Shown piece by piece: positions 57,875 to 64,000 of a stretch of 64,000 nt of DNA. The stretch lies in the NCBI RefSeq assembly GCF_016834655.1, contig NZ_JAENHP010000004.1:744001-808000 (forward strand). The letters are read 5' to 3'. Origin of the DNA: Paractinoplanes ovalisporus. Its GTDB lineage: Bacteria > Actinomycetota > Actinomycetes > Mycobacteriales > Micromonosporaceae. Position 1 is the stretch's first letter; each line of letters opens with the position of its first letter. A model generated the notes under the pieces. That model did no database searches and had not been told where the DNA came from. It was given only the letters and a program-made list of their open reading frames with translations. A program made the translations under genes and the position numbers.

Positions 57875-58696
57875 GTGGCCCGTGGCCTGGCCTTCCTGCG
57901 CCGGCGGCTCACCGGTGGTTACGAGGTCGACGAGTTCGGCTTCGACCGTGAGCTGAACGACGCCGTCTTCCAGCCGCTGCTGCGCGTGCTCCACCACGAC
58001 TGGTTCCGCACCGAGGTCTTCGGCATCGAGAACGTGCCGCCCAAGGGCGGCGCCCTGGTGGTGGCCAACCACTCGGGCACGCTCGCGCTCGACGCGCTGA
58101 TGCTGGGGGTGGCGATCCGCGACCAGCACCCCGAAGAGAGGCATCTGCGCCTGCTCGGCGCCGACCTGGTCTTCCGCATGCCGGTGGTGAGCGAGCTGGC
58201 CCGCAAGTCGGGCGCCACCGTGGCCTGCAACCCCGACGCCGAGCGCCTGATGAGCACGGGCGAGCTGGTCGGCGTGTTCCCCGAGGGCTTCAAGGGCATC
58301 GGCAAGCGCTTCGCCGACCGTTACAAGCTGCAGCGGTTCGGCCGCGGCGGGTTCGTCTCGGCGGCGCTGCGCACGGGCACCCCGATCGTCCCGGTGGCGA
58401 TCGTCGGGGCCGAGGAGATCTATCCGATCCTGGCCGACGTCAAGCCGCTGGCCCGGCTGCTCGGCGTTCCCTACTTCCCGGTCACGCCGACCTTCCCATG
58501 GCTGGGCCCGCTGGGTCTGGTGCCGCTGCCGAGCAAGTGGCTCATCCAGTTCTGCCCGCCGATCCCGACCGAGCACCTGACCGACCTCGCGGACGACCCG
58601 ATGGTGGTCTACAACCTGGCTGACCAGGTACGCGAGACAATTCAGGCCACGTTGCTGGAGTTGCTGGAGAAACGGCCGGACGCCTTCGGGCTATGA
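57875..58696 (+). CDS. Lysophospholipid acyltransferase family protein
   Basis: A 273-residue PlsC-like acyltransferase domain counted from the first start in this frame (GTG 57875). The catalytic motif NHSGTLALD (H-x4-D) and the acceptor motif VFPEGFKGIGK are intact, followed by GTPIVPVAIVGAEEIYP. It transfers acyl groups to a glycerophosphate or similar acceptor at the membrane. The natural protein probably starts at 57694 and is interrupted by a one-base shift at 57830-57834. Confidence 0.85.
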   Translation: MARGLAFLRRRLTGGYEVDEFGFDRELNDAVFQPLLRVLHHDWFRTEVFGIENVPPKGGALVVANHSGTLALDALMLGVAIRDQHPEERHLRLLGADLVFRMPVVSELARKSGATVACNPDAERLMSTGELVGVFPEGFKGIGKRFADRYKLQRFGRGGFVSAALRTGTPIVPVAIVGAEEIYPILADVKPLARLLGVPYFPVTPTFPWLGPLGLVPLPSKWLIQFCPPIPTEHLTDLADDPMVVYNLADQVRETIQATLLELLEKRPDAFGL

Positions 58697-58743
58697 CCGA
58701 TTGTCACTGGATCGTGACGACCTGTGCGCCTATAGTGACAAGT

Positions 58744-58780
58744 GAGGGGCGGCACCGGTAACACCCGGCAACCGCCCCTC
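58744..58780. terminator. Bidirectional terminator
   Basis: A 9-bp stem GAGGGGCGG/CCGCCCCTC (58744-58752, 58772-58780) with an inner CCGG pair, between convergent acyltransferase and rsbN-like genes. Confidence 0.75.
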
Positions 58781-58799
58781 GCCATGTCTTCGCGCTTGC

Positions 58800-59999
58800 T
58801 CAGTCGTCCCCGAGCAGTCCGCCCAGCAGTCCGCCGAGCGGGTCTTCCTCGCCCTCGTCGCCGTTCAGCTGCGGCGACATCTCACCGTCCGGGCCGGTCG
58901 ACTGCACCGGTGTGCCGCCGGGCGGCAGGACCGGCGCGCTCGTCTGGGCGCGCTGCCCCTTCATGCCGGGGTTGGTCGTGGCCGACGGCGTGACGGCCGG
59001 GTCGCCGCTCTGCTGCGGGTCGGCCGTGGGGTCGCCCTTGCTGCCGGGGCGCGTGGCCGGCTTGCCGGCCTGCCCCGACGGCTTCGACGAGCTCTGGCTG
59101 CCCGATCCGTTGTCGGCCGCGCAGCCCTTCAGCTTGGGGCCGAGCGCGTCCGACCCCGCCGAGACGGTGTCTTCACAGCTCAATCCCGTACGCAGGGACT
59201 CCGCCCGCTCGCTGACCGAGTCGAGCAGGGCGATCGACTTGAGCGCCCGCTCCTGGTTCGGCGACGAGAGCCTGGTCAAGGCCGGGCTCAGCGTCTGCCG
59301 CTGCCGGTCGACGAACGAGTCGACGGTGATCAGCGGCTTGCTGTCCTTGCGGGCCACCGCCGAGGTGGTCAGCAGCTTGACGCCCTTGCGGGTGTCGGCG
59401 TCCATGTCGTCCAGCACCCCGGGGAACCCGGTGTCGTCGCCGGGCATGGCGACGGCCTCGGCCAGCCGGTTGCGGGCGAAGTCCAGCGACAGCTGCCCCC
59501 GGGTGACGTCGGAACCGGCCATCGCCAGCTGGGCCCGTTCGGTCGAGCGCTTGACCCCGTAGAGGGCGTCCCCCGGCGATGCGTTCTCGCTGGCTGCGGA
59601 GATGCCGGAGACGGCCAGCGCGCCGGCCGCGACCCCGATGACGATCGCGCCCCGGGCCCGGATGCGGCCGCCGTGGCCGAGCAGTCCGTGCCTCAACCGG
59701 CCCCCGCGGGCCGTGGTGGGCTGGGCAATGGCGGGCTCGTCGACGGCCGTCGCGGTCGCGGTGCGGCCGATGCCGTCCCGTTCCGCGGTGGCGACCAGCA
59801 TGGCCCGCAGCCCCGTGCGGAACTCGGGATCGACCCGGGCCGCCGGGCGTGCCGTGGACAGGCTGCTACCGATGGCGACCAGCTCGGCGAGCTGCTCATC
59901 GGCCGGGCCGCGGCTGTGATGCCGCCGGCCGCCGGTGGTCTCGTCGAGAAGCTCCGCGAAGCGCTCGGCGCTCCGCCGGTCCAGAAAATCGAATCTCAC
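58800..59999 (-). CDS. rsbN: DUF5667 membrane protein, probable anti-sigma factor RsbN
   Basis: A 399-residue protein. The N-terminal cytoplasmic part (1-110, RFDFLDRRSAERFAELLDE) is followed by one membrane helix (ARGAIVIGVAAGALAVSGIS, about 118-140), a DUF5667 domain (DALYGVKRSTERAQLA) and a Pro/Ser/Gly-rich extracytoplasmic tail. It lies directly downstream of a BldN-like ECF sigma gene, as RsbN does in Streptomyces, and has a sigma-BldN-like promoter of its own. The GTG at 59999 follows GGGAGG. Confidence 0.65.
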   Translation of the reverse strand: MRFDFLDRRSAERFAELLDETTGGRRHHSRGPADEQLAELVAIGSSLSTARPAARVDPEFRTGLRAMLVATAERDGIGRTATATAVDEPAIAQPTTARGGRLRHGLLGHGGRIRARGAIVIGVAAGALAVSGISAASENASPGDALYGVKRSTERAQLAMAGSDVTRGQLSLDFARNRLAEAVAMPGDDTGFPGVLDDMDADTRKGVKLLTTSAVARKDSKPLITVDSFVDRQRQTLSPALTRLSSPNQERALKSIALLDSVSERAESLRTGLSCEDTVSAGSDALGPKLKGCAADNGSGSQSSSKPSGQAGKPATRPGSKGDPTADPQQSGDPAVTPSATTNPGMKGQRAQTSAPVLPPGGTPVQSTGPDGEMSPQLNGDEGEEDPLGGLLGGLLGDD

Positions 60000-60099
60000 C
60001 GCGGGCACCTCCCCTCGCTTGTGAATGTCTCGCCGGCAGCACCGCCGGCGGTCGCGACGAAGCCGGTGGCCGACAGTGCCGCCCGGGGTCGCACTCGGA

Positions 60100-60128
60100 C
60101 AAACGCGCGACACGCGTCCCCGGTTACG
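60100..60128 (-). promoter_or_regulatory. Putative sigma-BldN promoter for rsbN
   Basis: CGTAAC-N17-CGTTTG on the minus strand, close to the sigma-BldN consensus CGTAAC-N16-CGTTGA recalled from Streptomyces, ~100 bases before the rsbN start. In Streptomyces rsbN is a sigma-BldN target. Confidence 0.5.
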
Positions 60129-60255
60129 GGAGACTGCGTCCGGTATCGGGTATGAGAGAGCCCCGTCACGCTGGGCTTGCTGTTGGCGTGCCCTTCTGGT
60201 CCTCGCCTGCGAGGCCGTTGGTCGGCGGCGGCTGGGTGCCGCTCGGTGCAGGCGG

Positions 60256-61200
60256 TCACGCCTGGAATCCATCCGGCAGGAGGCGGGCGAGCGCTCGGAC
60301 CGCGCGGTACTGCAGTGCCTTGATGGCGCCCTCGTTCTTGCCCATCGTCTGCGCGGTCTCGGCCACCGAGAAGCCCTGGAGGAACCGCAGCACGATGCAC
60401 TCCTGCTGCTCCGGGTTGAGCTGCTTGACCGCGGTGAGCAGGGCGACGTTGGTGATGTGGTCGACCACCGACGATTCCGGGCTGCCCTCGGGCCCCCGAG
60501 CCTCGCGGTCGGCGTCGAGCACGTCTCCGGTGGTCACCTCGAGGCGGTACCGGCCCGACTTGAAGTGGTCGGCGACCAGGTTGCGGGCGATGGTGACCAG
60601 CCAGGCCCCGAGGTCGCGGCCCTGCCAGGTGAAGCTGCCGATGCGCTTGAGCGCGCGCAGGAACGTGTCCGAGGTGAGGTCCTCGGCCAGCTGGCGGTTG
60701 CCGACGCGGAAGTAGACGAACCGGAACACGGTGTCGACGTACCGGTCGTAGATCAGGCCGAACGCCTCGGCCTCGCCGGCCTGGGCCCGCTCGACCAGCG
60801 CCCACACCTCGGCCGCGGCGTCACCCGGGTCGGGGCGGGCCGGGTATTTCGGCGGCTCGGCGTCGCGCTGCGGACCGGTCGTGCTCTGCGCGGGCACGAC
60901 GACGGTCTGCTCACCGACCGGCGCCTCCGGCAGGTTGCTGCGCTGACCGGCGGTCGGCTGGGCCGGCATCGAGGGCCGGCCGGGCACGGCCACCCGGCCA
61001 CCGCCGGCCATCGGCTTGGCGTTGCCGGTCGGGGGCATCCGCTGCCCCGGCGACTCGTTGACGTGCGGGCGGTTGCGGGTCCGCTTCGGGCTGTCCCCCC
61101 GGATGGTGTTGACGATCATGTCGTCGACCGAGCGACGGAGGCCCGTCAGGCTGTCGGCGAGGGTGGGGCGGTACGGATCCCCGGCGTAAACATGACTCAC
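60256..61200 (-). CDS. bldN: ECF sigma factor, probable BldN
   Basis: A 314-residue ECF sigma factor: region 2 LIYDRYVDTVFRFVYFRVG and LAEDLTSDTFLRALKRIGSF, region 4 LLTAVKQLNPEQQECIVLRF and SVAETAQTMGKNEGAIKALQ. Ahead of region 2 is a ~135-residue Pro/Arg-rich N-terminal extension; BldN of Streptomyces also carries an N-terminal pro-sequence. Assigned to BldN from this extension, the RsbN-like gene downstream and the BdtA/bS22 synteny. The GTG at 61200 follows GAGGAGG. Confidence 0.68.
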   Translation of the reverse strand: MSHVYAGDPYRPTLADSLTGLRRSVDDMIVNTIRGDSPKRTRNRPHVNESPGQRMPPTGNAKPMAGGGRVAVPGRPSMPAQPTAGQRSNLPEAPVGEQTVVVPAQSTTGPQRDAEPPKYPARPDPGDAAAEVWALVERAQAGEAEAFGLIYDRYVDTVFRFVYFRVGNRQLAEDLTSDTFLRALKRIGSFTWQGRDLGAWLVTIARNLVADHFKSGRYRLEVTTGDVLDADREARGPEGSPESSVVDHITNVALLTAVKQLNPEQQECIVLRFLQGFSVAETAQTMGKNEGAIKALQYRAVRALARLLPDGFQA

Positions 61201-61554
61201 TGCGCCTCCTCGACCCGGCGGCTCTGCTCCGACTGCTGATCCGTCCCGCCAGACTGGGATTCGCAGTGTTTCCGTGCTTTTTGTGGCACAGCGGCCTCCT
61301 CGGGATGAGGGGTGATCACTCATAGCAAAACGGGTGAAGTAGCCCGCTTTTGTGCAGACCAACCTCACCCATGGCTGTGGAGTCCGTTACTTAGACGCGA
61401 AGTATCACGGACACCGAACACACGGAGTCGCACTCCGTGTGCGCTGCGCGAAAATGGTACGAAGTGGCGCAGACAAGACACAAGGAACGTCTGCCACGAT
61501 GACCGACACGGGTGTCCGCGCGACGGACACGGTGTCCGCCGTCCACTTCCGTGG
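61201..61554. other. 354-base intergenic region between bldN and acyl-CoA ligase
   Basis: No gene seen. Contains the perfect inverted repeat CACACGGAG/CTCCGTGTG (61419-61427, 61433-61441) and two palindromes, GACACGGGTGTC (61505-61516) and GGACACGGTGTCC (61525-61537). Confidence 0.6.
61419..61537. promoter_or_regulatory. Cluster of BldD-box-like palindromes
   Basis: ACACGGAGT (61420-61428), ACTCCGTGT (61432-61440) and ACACGGTGT (61527-61535) each fit ACnC-x-GnGT, the core of the BldD site, except at the central A/T. bldN is a known BldD target in Streptomyces. Confidence 0.4.
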
Positions 61555-63078
61555 ATGTTTGTGCCAGACTCGTGCCTCGTGGACGAAGCAGCCCGCGACC
61601 CGGTCGCTCGGGCCGCCGCGCGCCGGCCCGAGGGCACCGCGCTGATCACCACCGACACCGAGATGACCTGGGCCGAGCTCGACCGCCGGGTGACCGCGGC
61701 CGCGCACCGGGTGGCCTCGCTCGTGCCGCCCGGCGAACGGGTCGCGCTGGTGCTCGGCAACTCGATCGAGTTCGTGGTGGCCTTCTACGGGGTGTTGCGG
61801 GCGGGGCGTGTCGCCGTGCCGCTGAACCCGGGTTACGCGCCCGACGAGCTCGACTACGTGCTCGCCGACTCCCAGGCGGCCCTCGTCGTGGGCGCGGGGG
61901 AGCGCGGGTCCGGGCCTCCCCGCGTACGGGGAAACCTCGATCTTGATCTGGACACCGCGCCCGATGACCTGCCCGAGGTGGCGGCGCATGACCTCGCCGT
62001 GCTGCTCTACACGTCGGGGACCAGTGGCCGGCCGAAGGGCGCGATGCTCACGCACGCGGCGCTGGCCGCCAACCACGACCAGCTCGACGCGATCGATCCT
62101 CCTGTGGTCGGCCCGGATGACGTGGTGCTGCTCGCGGTGCCGATGTTCCACGCGTACGGGCTCAACACCGGCCTGGGCAGCGTCGCGCACCACGCGGCGA
62201 CCGGCGTCCTGATCGACCGTTTCGACGCGGCGGCCTCACTCACGGTGATCGCCGAGCGTGGAGTGACCGTGGCCGTGGGCGTGCCGGGGATGTATGCGGC
62301 CTGGTCCCGGCAGCCGAGCGTGAAAATCGCCATGCGCAGCGTGCGGAGTGCCGTGTGCGGGGCGGCGCCGCTCGTGCCGGACGAGATGGCCCGCTTCGGC
62401 GCCGCGACCGGCAAAAGCATCCTGGTCGGATACGGACTGACCGAGACCGCGCCCGTGCTGACCACCACGGCGGTGAGCGACCGCGGCAAGCCCGGCTCGA
62501 TCGGCCGCCCGCTGCCCGGGGTGTCCCTGCGGCTGCGCTCGGCCGCGGGTCAGGTGCTCTGGGAGGACGGCACGCCCTCGCCCGAGGAGGATCTGGCCGA
62601 GCTCGACCTCTCCGTCGAAGATGTCGCCGGCACCGACCCGGGCGAGATCGTGGTGCGCGGCGCCAACCTCTTCTCCGGCTACTGGCCCGACGGGCGCGAG
62701 GGCCCGGACGCCGGCGGCTGGTGGGCGACCGGTGACGTGGCCTACGCCGACGGCGACGGCGACCTGCACCTGGTCGACCGGATCGACGAGCTGATCCTGG
62801 TGCACGGCTTCAACGTCTATCCGGCCGAGATCGAGCGGGTGCTCGGCTCCCATCCCGGCGTCGCCGAGTCGGCCGTGGTCGGGGTGCCCGACCACGACGC
62901 CGGGCAGCGGCCGCACGCGTTCGTGGTGGCCGCCATCGACCCGCCGCCCACCCCGGCCGAGCTGCAGGTCTTCTGCGCGGCCCAGCTCGCCCGGTTCAAG
63001 CTGCCGACCGTCGAGCTGGTTCGTGAGCTTCCCCACTCGGCGACCGGCAAGGTGCGTAAGAGAGAGTTGGGGTCGTGA
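61555..63078 (+). CDS. AMP-dependent acyl-CoA synthetase/ligase
   Basis: A ~507-residue ANL-family enzyme: the AMP/Mg site VLLYTSGTSGRPKGAML, VGYGLTETAPV, WWATGDVAYAD, the hinge DRIDELILVHGFNVYPAEIE and the catalytic Lys in SATGKVRKREL. Probably activates a medium- or long-chain fatty acid. The start is uncertain: ATG 61555, or GTG 61579 (VDEAARDP). Its stop overlaps the next GTG (GTGA). Confidence 0.87.
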   Translation: MFVPDSCLVDEAARDPVARAAARRPEGTALITTDTEMTWAELDRRVTAAAHRVASLVPPGERVALVLGNSIEFVVAFYGVLRAGRVAVPLNPGYAPDELDYVLADSQAALVVGAGERGSGPPRVRGNLDLDLDTAPDDLPEVAAHDLAVLLYTSGTSGRPKGAMLTHAALAANHDQLDAIDPPVVGPDDVVLLAVPMFHAYGLNTGLGSVAHHAATGVLIDRFDAAASLTVIAERGVTVAVGVPGMYAAWSRQPSVKIAMRSVRSAVCGAAPLVPDEMARFGAATGKSILVGYGLTETAPVLTTTAVSDRGKPGSIGRPLPGVSLRLRSAAGQVLWEDGTPSPEEDLAELDLSVEDVAGTDPGEIVVRGANLFSGYWPDGREGPDAGGWWATGDVAYADGDGDLHLVDRIDELILVHGFNVYPAEIERVLGSHPGVAESAVVGVPDHDAGQRPHAFVVAAIDPPPTPAELQVFCAAQLARFKLPTVELVRELPHSATGKVRKRELGS

Positions 63079-63323
63079 GCCGGGTAACCCTGATCAGCCG
63101 CGACGGCTGCCACCTATGCCAGGACGCCGAGGCCGTGCTCGACCGGATCCTTCCTGGTCAGTGGGTGCGGGTCGACGTCGACTCATCGATCGAGCTGGAA
63201 CGGGACTACGGCGACCGGGTGCCGGTCGTGCTGCTCGACGGCGCCGAGCACGGCTACTGGCGGGTCGAGGAGTCGCGACTCCTTCGTGATCTGGCCCGAC
63301 CGCCCGGGGAGCCCCGGCTGTAG
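63075..63323 (+). CDS. Glutaredoxin-like (DUF836) protein
   Basis: An 82-residue thioredoxin-fold protein with LISRDGCHLCQDAEAVLDRI (C-x2-C redox site) and DRVPVVLLDG (cis-Pro loop). Members sit upstream of rex and hem genes in actinobacteria, and the gene order here fits. The GTG start overlaps the ligase stop. Confidence 0.88.
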   Translation: MSRVTLISRDGCHLCQDAEAVLDRILPGQWVRVDVDSSIELERDYGDRVPVVLLDGAEHGYWRVEESRLLRDLARPPGEPRL

Positions 63324-63333
63324 GTTGTTCGCC

Positions 63334-63975
63334 GTGGCGCGAACTCACCTTGTCTGGGACTGGAACGGCACCCTGCTCGACGACCTCAGCCTGGTGGTCT
63401 CGTCCACCAACGAGGCCTTCGCGGCGGTCGGTGGACGGTCGGTCGACGCCGACGAGCACCGCAGCCGGTTCCGCCGGCCGGTGGCCGAGTTCTACGCCGA
63501 GATCCTCGAACGCGCGGTCGACGACGAGGAGTTCGGCCGCCTCGACCGGATCTTCCACGACGCGTACCGGCTGGGTCTGACGAACATGACCCTGGCGGCG
63601 GACGCGTCGGCGGCGCTCAAGGAGTGGCACGGCTCGCAGTCGCTGCTGTCCATGTGGTTCCACTCCGAGCTGGTGCCGGCCATCGAGACGTACGGGCTGA
63701 CCGGGGTCTTCACCCGGGTCGACGGGCTGCGCACCGAGATCGGCGGCCACCTCAAGGCGGGCCATCTGGCCGAGCACATCGCCGAGCTGGGGGTGACCGG
63801 TGATCAGGTCGTGCTGATCGGCGACTCGCTCGACGACGCGGCCGCGGCCGACGCCGTCGGAGGGCAGATCGTGCTCTACACCGGCGGCTTCACCGACCCG
63901 TCCCGGTTGCGCGCCTCGGGTCGCCCGGTTGCGGACACTCTCGTCGAAGCGGTCGCGATCGCTCGTACCCTGTAG
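63334..63975 (+). CDS. HAD-superfamily hydrolase
   Basis: A 213-residue HAD phosphatase: motif I DWNGTLLDD (nucleophile Asp), a helical cap (about 30-90), motif III Lys in GGHLKAGH and motif IV VVLIGDSLDDAAAA. Probable small-molecule phosphatase, substrate unknown. The GTG at 63334 lies 7 bases behind TAGGTT, which overlaps the previous stop, so the mRNA may be leaderless. Confidence 0.85.
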   Translation: MARTHLVWDWNGTLLDDLSLVVSSTNEAFAAVGGRSVDADEHRSRFRRPVAEFYAEILERAVDDEEFGRLDRIFHDAYRLGLTNMTLAADASAALKEWHGSQSLLSMWFHSELVPAIETYGLTGVFTRVDGLRTEIGGHLKAGHLAEHIAELGVTGDQVVLIGDSLDDAAAADAVGGQIVLYTGGFTDPSRLRASGRPVADTLVEAVAIARTL

Positions 63976-64000
63976 CAGGGTGGTCGGTGCGGGGGCGAAG

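Noticed and set aside
1..64000. CRISPR arrays, tRNA/rRNA genes, insertion sequences, prophage or integrative elements
   Set aside because: Read for on both strands; no spaced repeat arrays, tRNA-like cloverleafs, transposase or integrase genes were recognised.

Overview
The window is very G+C-rich, gene-dense DNA from a flagellated, spore-forming actinobacterium. It is most likely Actinoplanes or a close Micromonosporaceae relative. The evidence is a single-membrane flagellar gene set (no P- or L-ring genes), actinobacterial markers (mshA, senX3-regX3, a 33-residue bS22-type protein, bldN/rsbN-like genes), frequent GTG/TTG starts, and promoter and operator motifs that match what I remember for Actinoplanes missouriensis (sigma-FliA: CTCA-N15..17-GCCGAA; TcrA box: two GCA(A/C)CCG units 4 nt apart). 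The species is an inference.

Layout. 1-5530: chemotaxis operon cheA(end)-cheW-orf-cheB-cheR-cheY-cheX-cheY-cheX', closed by a strong terminator. 5531-19280 (+): flgD-flgE; flbD-motA-motB-fliL; fliM-fliN-fliO-fliP-fliR-flhB; flhA-flhF-like-small membrane protein. 19243-32309 (-): fliJ-peptidoglycan hydrolase-fliK; flgB-flgC-fliE-fliF-fliG-fliH-fliI; fliD-fliS-orf; fliC. 32321-38601 (+): flgN-flgK-flgL-fliW, csrA, an MCP gene and a PHP-domain gene. Nine sigma-FliA-like promoters can be placed, at least one for each flagellar transcription unit.

38684-49446 is housekeeping and accessory DNA: SRPBCC protein, PAS histidine kinase, DUF7455 protein, lone receiver, methyltransferase, SDR, mshA-ybjN, a gene-free stretch with a candidate GGA-rich small RNA, two tandem MFS transporters, and gpmA. 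49540-52430 is the phosphate module phoU / senX3-regX3 with PHO-box-like repeats between them. 52434-63975 holds several conserved actinobacterial genes, including a BdtA-like regulator, bS22, an epimerase, a frameshifted acyltransferase, and a probable bldN-rsbN sigma/anti-sigma pair with an acyl-CoA ligase, glutaredoxin-like and HAD genes.

Points that stand out: FliM lacks the N-terminal CheY-binding peptide and seems to be made from a leaderless mRNA; FliN carries a degenerate CheC/FliY-like domain; fliQ and flgF/flgG are absent from the otherwise nearly complete cluster; the FlhF-like protein has lost its GTPase motifs; the fliC leader has a CsrA-type GGA hairpin next to a fliW-csrA pair; and a promoter-to-terminator unit at 45662-45896 encodes a structured RNA with nine GGA motifs that could be a CsrA sponge. 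No tRNA, rRNA, CRISPR, insertion sequence or prophage was seen.
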